A stretch of 9,609 nt of DNA, from assembly GCA_959022875.1 (NCBI GenBank), contig CAUFAM010000024.1, positions 1-9,609 on the forward strand, written 5' to 3'. Source of the stretch: an uncultured Oscillospiraceae bacterium. Its GTDB lineage: Bacteria > Bacillota > Clostridia > Oscillospirales > Oscillospiraceae. This document shows, in pieces, positions 6,584-9,609 of this stretch. Every line of letters starts with the position of its first letter. Within the stretch, counting starts at the first letter, position 1. The notes beneath the pieces are model-generated. The model ran no database searches, was not told the DNA's origin, and saw only the letters and a list, made by a program, of their open reading frames with translations. The position numbers were made by a program, and so were the translations under genes.

Positions 6584-7174
6584 ATGACCACTGCATTGGA
6601 GCTGGCCGGAGTGGCTCTGGCCGCGCTGCTCTCGGAAAACATGGTGCTGGTCACCTGCACCGGCATCGGAACCCACCAAAAGTCCTTTCAGGACCCCAAG
6701 CAGGCCCTGCGCACCGGGTTCTGTCTGACCCTGGTCATGGTGCTGGGTGCCCTGTGTGCTTGGCTCATCGACTACCTGATTCTGGGCCGCTTCGCCTTGC
6801 AGCACTTCCGGCTTCTGGCCTTTGCGCTGCTGATTCCCGGGCTGGTGGCCGCGCTGCGGCGCTTTTTCCGCACCTGTGTGCCCGAGCTGTCCCGGCGGGT
6901 GGACGAAAACCTGGCTTCCATCTCCACCAACTGTGCGGCCCTGGGCTCCGCTCTGCTCATCACCCAGCGCAGCTATGGCCTGCTCTCCGCCCTGCTCTTC
7001 GCCTTCTTCGGCGGGATGGGCGTAAGCCTGGCTCTGGCCAGCTTTGCCAGTCTTCAGACCGAGGTGGATCTGGAGCGCTGTCCCCGGCCCTTCCGTGGTA
7101 TCCCTATCCAGCTGATCACCGCGGGACTGATGGCCATGGCGCTGTTTGGATTTTATGGACTTCATCTGGATTAA
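6584..7174 (+). CDS. rnfA: RnfA-like membrane subunit, divergent
   Basis: The 196-residue hydrophobic product belongs to the RnfA/RnfE/NqrD/NqrE family of six-helix proteins, which carry electrons across the membrane through a [2Fe-2S] cluster held by cysteines of an A/E pair. STNCAALGSALL (114-125, Cys117) and FRGIPIQLITAGLMAMALFGFYG (about 170-192) are closer to RnfA than to RnfE. The first half motif is altered: ENMVLVTCTGIGT (18-30) aligns with NNxVLxxxLGxCP, so Gly29 takes the place of the cluster cysteine and Cys25 lies one helical turn earlier. The usual LGIFLPLITTN reads VDENLASISTN. AGGAGG (6569-6574) lies 9 bases before ATG 6584; the gap after rnfDG is 39 bases, so it is in the same operon. 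No rnfE or rnfB follows; a terminator closes the operon. Family membership is firm; assignment to A rather than E is somewhat less so. Confidence 0.82.
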   Translation: MTTALELAGVALAALLSENMVLVTCTGIGTHQKSFQDPKQALRTGFCLTLVMVLGALCAWLIDYLILGRFALQHFRLLAFALLIPGLVAALRRFFRTCVPELSRRVDENLASISTNCAALGSALLITQRSYGLLSALLFAFFGGMGVSLALASFASLQTEVDLERCPRPFRGIPIQLITAGLMAMALFGFYGLHLD

Positions 7175-7211
7175 AAAAAGCCTGTGGAACGGTTCGTTCC
7201 ACAGGCTTTTT
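7175..7211. terminator. Strong Rho-independent terminator closing the rnf operon
   Basis: An 11-bp perfect GC-rich stem (7180-7190 GCCTGTGGAAC, 7196-7206 its complement) with loop GGTTC is flanked by five A on the left and five T on the right, so the stem can extend by A-U pairs. It starts right after the rnfA stop (7172-7174). Being symmetrical, it can also terminate the minus-strand DUF1540 gene that ends at 7218. Confidence 0.92.
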
Positions 7212-7217
7212 CCTTGT

Positions 7218-7391
7218 TTACCGGGCGCTGAGCTTAAAGGAAGCGCACTCGGTTCCCTCGCACTTGGTGGGGGCGCTGCCGCAGCAGCCCACCTTGATGG
7301 ACTGCAGGGAGCAGCAGTTCTGAGGGGCATTGTGATAGGCGCAGGTATCCACGGTACACTGGATGCTGGTGTTACAGGACTTGTTGTTCAT
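7218..7391 (-). CDS. DUF1540 domain-containing cysteine-rich small protein
   Basis: A 57-residue protein with nine cysteines. The start at ATG 7391 is set by AAGGAGG (7405-7399) with 7 bases of spacing; a longer frame reading MEGGFC would start inside that site. The core CTVDTCAYH (12-20), then NCCSLQSIKVGCC (25-37) and TKCEGTECASFK (42-53), follows the DUF1540 pattern C-T-V-x-x-C-x-Y-H, C, I-x-V, T-x-C-x-x-F. DUF1540 proteins are small Clostridia/Bacilli proteins, probably metal-binding or disulfide-bonded; their role is not established. There is no signal peptide. It lies 80 bases downstream of the membrane protein gene on the same strand and may be read from the same transcript; I see no convincing promoter in that gap. 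It shares the bidirectional terminator with the rnf operon. Confidence 0.85.
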   Translation of the reverse strand: MNNKSCNTSIQCTVDTCAYHNAPQNCCSLQSIKVGCCGSAPTKCEGTECASFKLSAR

Positions 7392-7471
7392 ACAAAACCC
7401 TCCTTCCATGGGCTGGTCTTAGTATGAACCGCTCCGGCGCCGGATATACCCGGTCCACGGGAATTTTAAAG

Positions 7472-8338
7472 TCATTGCTTTTTGTCTTTCTCCCGTGGGG
7501 GATTGTCCACATCCTCCGGAAGCACATCCACAACCTTGGGGATAAAGCGGCTGGCAAACTTGCCCTTGCCGCGATTTTTTACATAAAAATAACCAATAAA
7601 GGAGAAGACCACCGCTCCCACAAAGTTCACCAGCAGATCCTTCATGGTATCCAGAATTCCAATGTCCAGATACCCGCCAAGCCCCAGCGCAATTTCCTCC
7701 CCGGAGGCGGTGATGACCACCACATCGGTGATGTCCCGGATCATCACCGGCGTATTTCCTCCCGTGGGATCCAGCATGACGGTGGAAATGGTATTTACAA
7801 TGGCGTCTTTCTGCATATCCAGGAAAAATAACTGGTCCATGGTACACTCAAAAAACTCCCACAGCACTCCGATGGTCATGGAAAAGCAGAAGGCTACCAC
7901 CGTCATGTAGGTCGGGGACAGGGTAAGGGAAAATTTCTCATTGCGGTTTAGCATATCCACCAGGGCGAAGCCGATGGCCGCACAGAGAAAGCCGTTGATG
8001 GTGTGCAGAATGGTATCCCAGCCGTAGAAGGTGGTATAGAAGGAACGGATCTCTCCCAAAATTTCCGCTGCAAAGATAAACAGCATAATGATAATCTCAA
8101 GGGTGTTGGGCAGATCCACCATCAGCGCCCGCTCCACAATGGTGGGCAAAAGAAGAAGAATCAGGGTTAAAATACAAAGGAAGACGCTTTCATAATTCCC
8201 GTTGAAAAACTGTGCCACCATCGTGGCAATAACCAGAAAGCGCAGCAGGATATATACCACCGCCACGGTCCGCTTCCGACGCAAGGCCGAATCGGCCGTG
8301 GTAAAGACCTGTCTCAGCTTTCCTCGCCTTTGTTTCAT
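7472..8338 (-). CDS. Six-helix membrane protein, YjdF/DUF2238-like
   Basis: The 288-residue product has about six hydrophobic segments (roughly 25-46, 51-68, 78-95, 108-129, 143-163, 229-252), a basic N-terminus and a charged C-terminal tail (about 253-288). WDTILHTINGF (107-117), WEFFE (160-164) and DTMKDLLVNFVGA (230-242) resemble the YjdF/DUF2238 family, where H-x-x-x-G, W-E and DTxxDLxxxxxGA are conserved in membrane helices. Conserved His, Glu and Asp within helices suggest a ligand or ion site, but no function is known to me. A loop between helices 5 and 6 (about 170-220) contains DPTGGNTPVM. ATG 8338 is preceded by TAGGAG (8353-8348) with 9 bases of spacing. It has its own promoter and is divergent from the small gene at 8444. 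Confidence 0.6.
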   Translation of the reverse strand: MKQRRGKLRQVFTTADSALRRKRTVAVVYILLRFLVIATMVAQFFNGNYESVFLCILTLILLLLPTIVERALMVDLPNTLEIIIMLFIFAAEILGEIRSFYTTFYGWDTILHTINGFLCAAIGFALVDMLNRNEKFSLTLSPTYMTVVAFCFSMTIGVLWEFFECTMDQLFFLDMQKDAIVNTISTVMLDPTGGNTPVMIRDITDVVVITASGEEIALGLGGYLDIGILDTMKDLLVNFVGAVVFSFIGYFYVKNRGKGKFASRFIPKVVDVLPEDVDNPPREKDKKQ

Positions 8339-8371
8339 CTCCTGTCACTCCTACCGTTTTTTATGGAAATC

Positions 8372-8400
8372 AGTATAATGGCTGCCCATGGGAAAGTCAA
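8372..8400 (-). promoter_or_regulatory. Promoter of the YjdF-like membrane protein gene
   Basis: On the minus strand TTGACT (8400-8395) and TATACT (8377-8372) are separated by 17 bases; each matches consensus at five of six positions. Transcription would start near 8365, about 27 bases before ATG 8338. The same bases read TATAAT on the plus strand (8374-8379), but no fitting -35 lies upstream on that strand. Confidence 0.65.
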
Positions 8401-8409
8401 GAATCGCCA

Positions 8410-8433
8410 TCCCAGCGCATAGACTGGCTGGGA
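8410..8433 (+). promoter_or_regulatory. Possible hairpin masking the ribosome binding site of the 70-residue protein
   Basis: A 7-bp inverted repeat (8410-8416 TCCCAGC, 8427-8433 GCTGGGA) with a 10-base loop would pair four bases of the GGGAGG site (8430-8435). Such a fold could lower translation of the gene at 8444. It is short and may be chance. Confidence 0.25.
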
Positions 8434-8443
8434 GGTGATTGAT

Positions 8444-8656
8444 ATGGACCTGCGCAACCGGACCATTACCGTAGGCGAGCTTCTGGACAATCCCAAATCC
8501 AGAGCGGTATTTCAGCGCCGCTTCGGCAAATTTATGAAGCACCCCATGGTGGGCGCGGCCCGCAGCCTGACTCTGTCTCAGCTGGCAGAAATGGCGGCGG
8601 TCTATCTGCCCCCAAAAACCATTCAGGATACCCTGCGGGAGCTGGAACAGCTCTGA
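8444..8656 (+). CDS. Small helical protein of unknown function, 70 residues
   Basis: I do not recognise a named family with certainty. ATG 8444 has GGGAGG (8430-8435) 8 bases upstream; the GTG at 8435 overlaps that site and is rejected as a start. The protein has no cysteine, signal peptide or membrane segment. It reads as three short helices: TVGELLDNPKSRAVFQRRFG, then HPMVGAARSLTLSQLAEMAA, then PPKTIQDTLRELEQL. This recalls a small helical domain with the pattern GELLxNPxxRxV ... HPMxxxARxxTLxQLA found in gut Firmicutes, sometimes as the tail of larger proteins, here standing alone. It lies upstream of pgeF but 114 bases away, and pgeF has its own promoter, so an operon is not implied. I see no clear promoter or terminator for it. 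Confidence 0.7.
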   Translation: MDLRNRTITVGELLDNPKSRAVFQRRFGKFMKHPMVGAARSLTLSQLAEMAAVYLPPKTIQDTLRELEQL

Positions 8657-8702
8657 GACGCCCTTGGCAAAAACAAAGTTCCGTTTTCTCCCGGATAATG
8701 GG

Positions 8703-8731
8703 TTGCCATCAAAGAGATTTTGGGCTAAAAT
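8703..8731 (+). promoter_or_regulatory. Promoter of pgeF
   Basis: TTGCCA (8703-8708) and TAAAAT (8726-8731) each match consensus at five of six positions and are spaced by 17 bases. Transcription would start near 8738 in an A/T-rich stretch that stands out from the surrounding GC-rich DNA, about 33 bases before ATG 8771. Confidence 0.65.
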
Positions 8732-8770
8732 AAAATAACATAACATCCTGTCATTGCTGGAGGGACGACC

Positions 8771-9586
8771 ATGGACATTCAAATCAAGCGGCGCCATGGC
8801 GTCTCTTTTTTCGCCTGTGACCACCCCGCCTGGGCGGGGGCGGCCCACGGCTTTTCCACCCGCCTGGGCGGGGTCTCCCCCGCTCCCTGGGACAGCCTCA
8901 ATCTGGGGGCCAACCGTGGGGATGAGCGGGACAACGTGCGGGAGAATTTTCGCCGCTTCTGCGCCGCCATTGGCACTGACCCGGACGCTTTGGTGAAAAA
9001 CCACCAGATTCACAGCAATCTGGTCCGCCCGGTCACCCGGGACGACTGCCTGGCCGACTGCGCCCAACCAGGCATCTTTGAGGCCGACGGCCTCATCACC
9101 GACGAGCCGGGGGTATGTCTGACCATCTTCTCCGGGGACTGTATCCCCATTTTGCTCTATGACCCCCAGCGCCGCTGCATCGCCGCCGCCCACGCCGGCT
9201 GGCGTGGCACCGCTTCCGGCATTGCCGCCCGGGCGGCAGAAAAAATGGCAGCGGACTATGGCTGCGACCCCGCCCACATTCTGGCCGCCATCGGGCCGGG
9301 CATCGGGCCATGCTGCTTTGAGACCCATGTAGATGTGCCCGACGGGCTTCGTTCCAGACTGGGATCCGATGCCGAAGACTTTATCCACCCTTTGCCCGGC
9401 GGCGAAAAATATCAGATGGATTTAAAAGGAGCCAACCGCCGGTGGCTGGAGCGCGCCGGGCTGCTGCCCGAGCACATCGCCCTGTCCCCCGCCTGCACTG
9501 CCTGCAATCTGGACACCTTCTGGTCCCACCGCATCCAGGGCCAGGCCCGGGGGAGCATGGCCGCTATGATTCAGCTGATCAAATGA
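8771..9586 (+). CDS. pgeF: Peptidoglycan editing factor PgeF (YfiH/DUF152 family)
   Basis: This 271-residue cytoplasmic protein is of usual family length. ATG 8771 follows GGAGGG (8759-8764) by 6 bases. Family motifs in order: HGFSTRLGGVSPAPWDSLNLG (26-46); KNHQIHS (76-82); ADGLIT (105-110); SGDCIPILLYD (121-131); AAHAGWRGT (139-147); GPGIGPCCFE (175-184); and ACTACNLDTFWSHR (241-254). The zinc/catalytic triad maps to His81, Cys124 and His141; the last two have the same spacing as Cys107 and His124 of E. coli YfiH. Members were first annotated as polyphenol oxidases (laccases). E. coli YfiH removes wrongly incorporated L-Ser from peptidoglycan precursors, and relatives act on purine nucleosides (phosphorylase/deaminase), so the substrate here is uncertain. 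The next gene starts 8 bases after the stop, so it is probably cotranscribed. Confidence 0.93.
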   Translation: MDIQIKRRHGVSFFACDHPAWAGAAHGFSTRLGGVSPAPWDSLNLGANRGDERDNVRENFRRFCAAIGTDPDALVKNHQIHSNLVRPVTRDDCLADCAQPGIFEADGLITDEPGVCLTIFSGDCIPILLYDPQRRCIAAAHAGWRGTASGIAARAAEKMAADYGCDPAHILAAIGPGIGPCCFETHVDVPDGLRSRLGSDAEDFIHPLPGGEKYQMDLKGANRRWLERAGLLPEHIALSPACTACNLDTFWSHRIQGQARGSMAAMIQLIK

Positions 9587-9594
9587 GGAGCCCT

Positions 9595-9609
9595 ATGAGA
9601 CGACTACCA
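9595..9609 (+). CDS. Start of a further gene, first five codons only
   Basis: ATG 9595 follows GAGGAG (9585-9590), which overlaps the pgeF stop, with 4 bases of spacing. The visible residues are MRRLP. The tight spacing suggests translational coupling to pgeF. Nothing can be said about the product from five codons. Confidence 0.45.

Noticed and set aside
5183..7330. A 715-codon open frame on the minus strand, antisense to rnfDG and rnfA
   Set aside because: It crosses two genes and the terminator, and its product is Gly/Gln/His-rich without domain features. The plus-strand products match Rnf families along their length.
7433..7444. 12-bp palindrome TCCGGCGCCGGA between the YjdF-like and DUF1540 genes
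   Set aside because: It has no loop and no U-tract, so it is not a terminator, and such GC palindromes are common at this base composition. An operator role cannot be supported.
8374..8379. Consensus TATAAT on the plus strand before the 70-residue gene
   Set aside because: No -35-like hexamer at 16-18 bases upstream and no TG extension. The bases are explained by the minus-strand -10 TATACT.
8657..8702. Possible terminator after the 70-residue gene (AAAAC ... GTTTT)
   Set aside because: The stem is only five A/T-rich pairs with no GC core, so it is not a credible terminator.
8351..9388. A 345-codon minus-strand open frame opposite the 70-residue gene and pgeF
   Set aside because: No domain features, and it runs across the pgeF promoter region; pgeF motifs on the plus strand are unambiguous.

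Overview
The window looks like chromosomal DNA from a high-GC, gut-type Clostridia, most likely Oscillospiraceae (Flavonifractor/Lawsonibacter/Intestinimonas-like). This is inferred from strong GGAGG ribosome binding sites, third-position GC bias, an S-layer-homology (SLH) anchored surface enzyme, a DUF1540 protein, an Rnf-type operon and a YqeG-type phosphatase. No species can be named from sequence alone. I see no mobile element, CRISPR array, tRNA or rRNA, and no gene-free stretch longer than 300 bases.

Layout from left to right. (1) The 5' end of yqeG runs off the left edge on the minus strand. It is divergent from a plus-strand gene for a GH18-like TIM-barrel protein. (2) A bidirectional hairpin separates that gene from a convergent, minus-strand, 730-residue secreted protein: signal peptide, GH26-like catalytic barrel, Ig-like domain and three SLH repeats. 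(3) A 266-base divergent intergenic region carries a promoter for each side and a perfect 16-bp palindrome. (4) A plus-strand operon follows: rnfC, an rnfD-rnfG gene fusion, and an rnfA-like gene, closed by a strong terminator. (5) Two minus-strand genes follow: a DUF1540 cysteine-rich miniprotein and a six-helix membrane protein resembling YjdF/DUF2238. (6) On the plus strand come a 70-residue helical protein of unknown function, then pgeF (peptidoglycan editing factor, YfiH family) with its own promoter, and the first codons of a further gene.

The most unusual part is the Rnf-like operon. Standard Rnf complexes need six subunits (C, D, G, E, A, B). Here only C, a fused D-G, and one A-type membrane subunit are present before the terminator; neither RnfE nor RnfB lies in the window. 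The A-type subunit also lacks the family cysteine in its first half motif (GIGT where GxCP is usual). It is either a second, reduced Rnf-like flavoprotein complex or a split locus whose other parts lie elsewhere. The window cannot decide between these.
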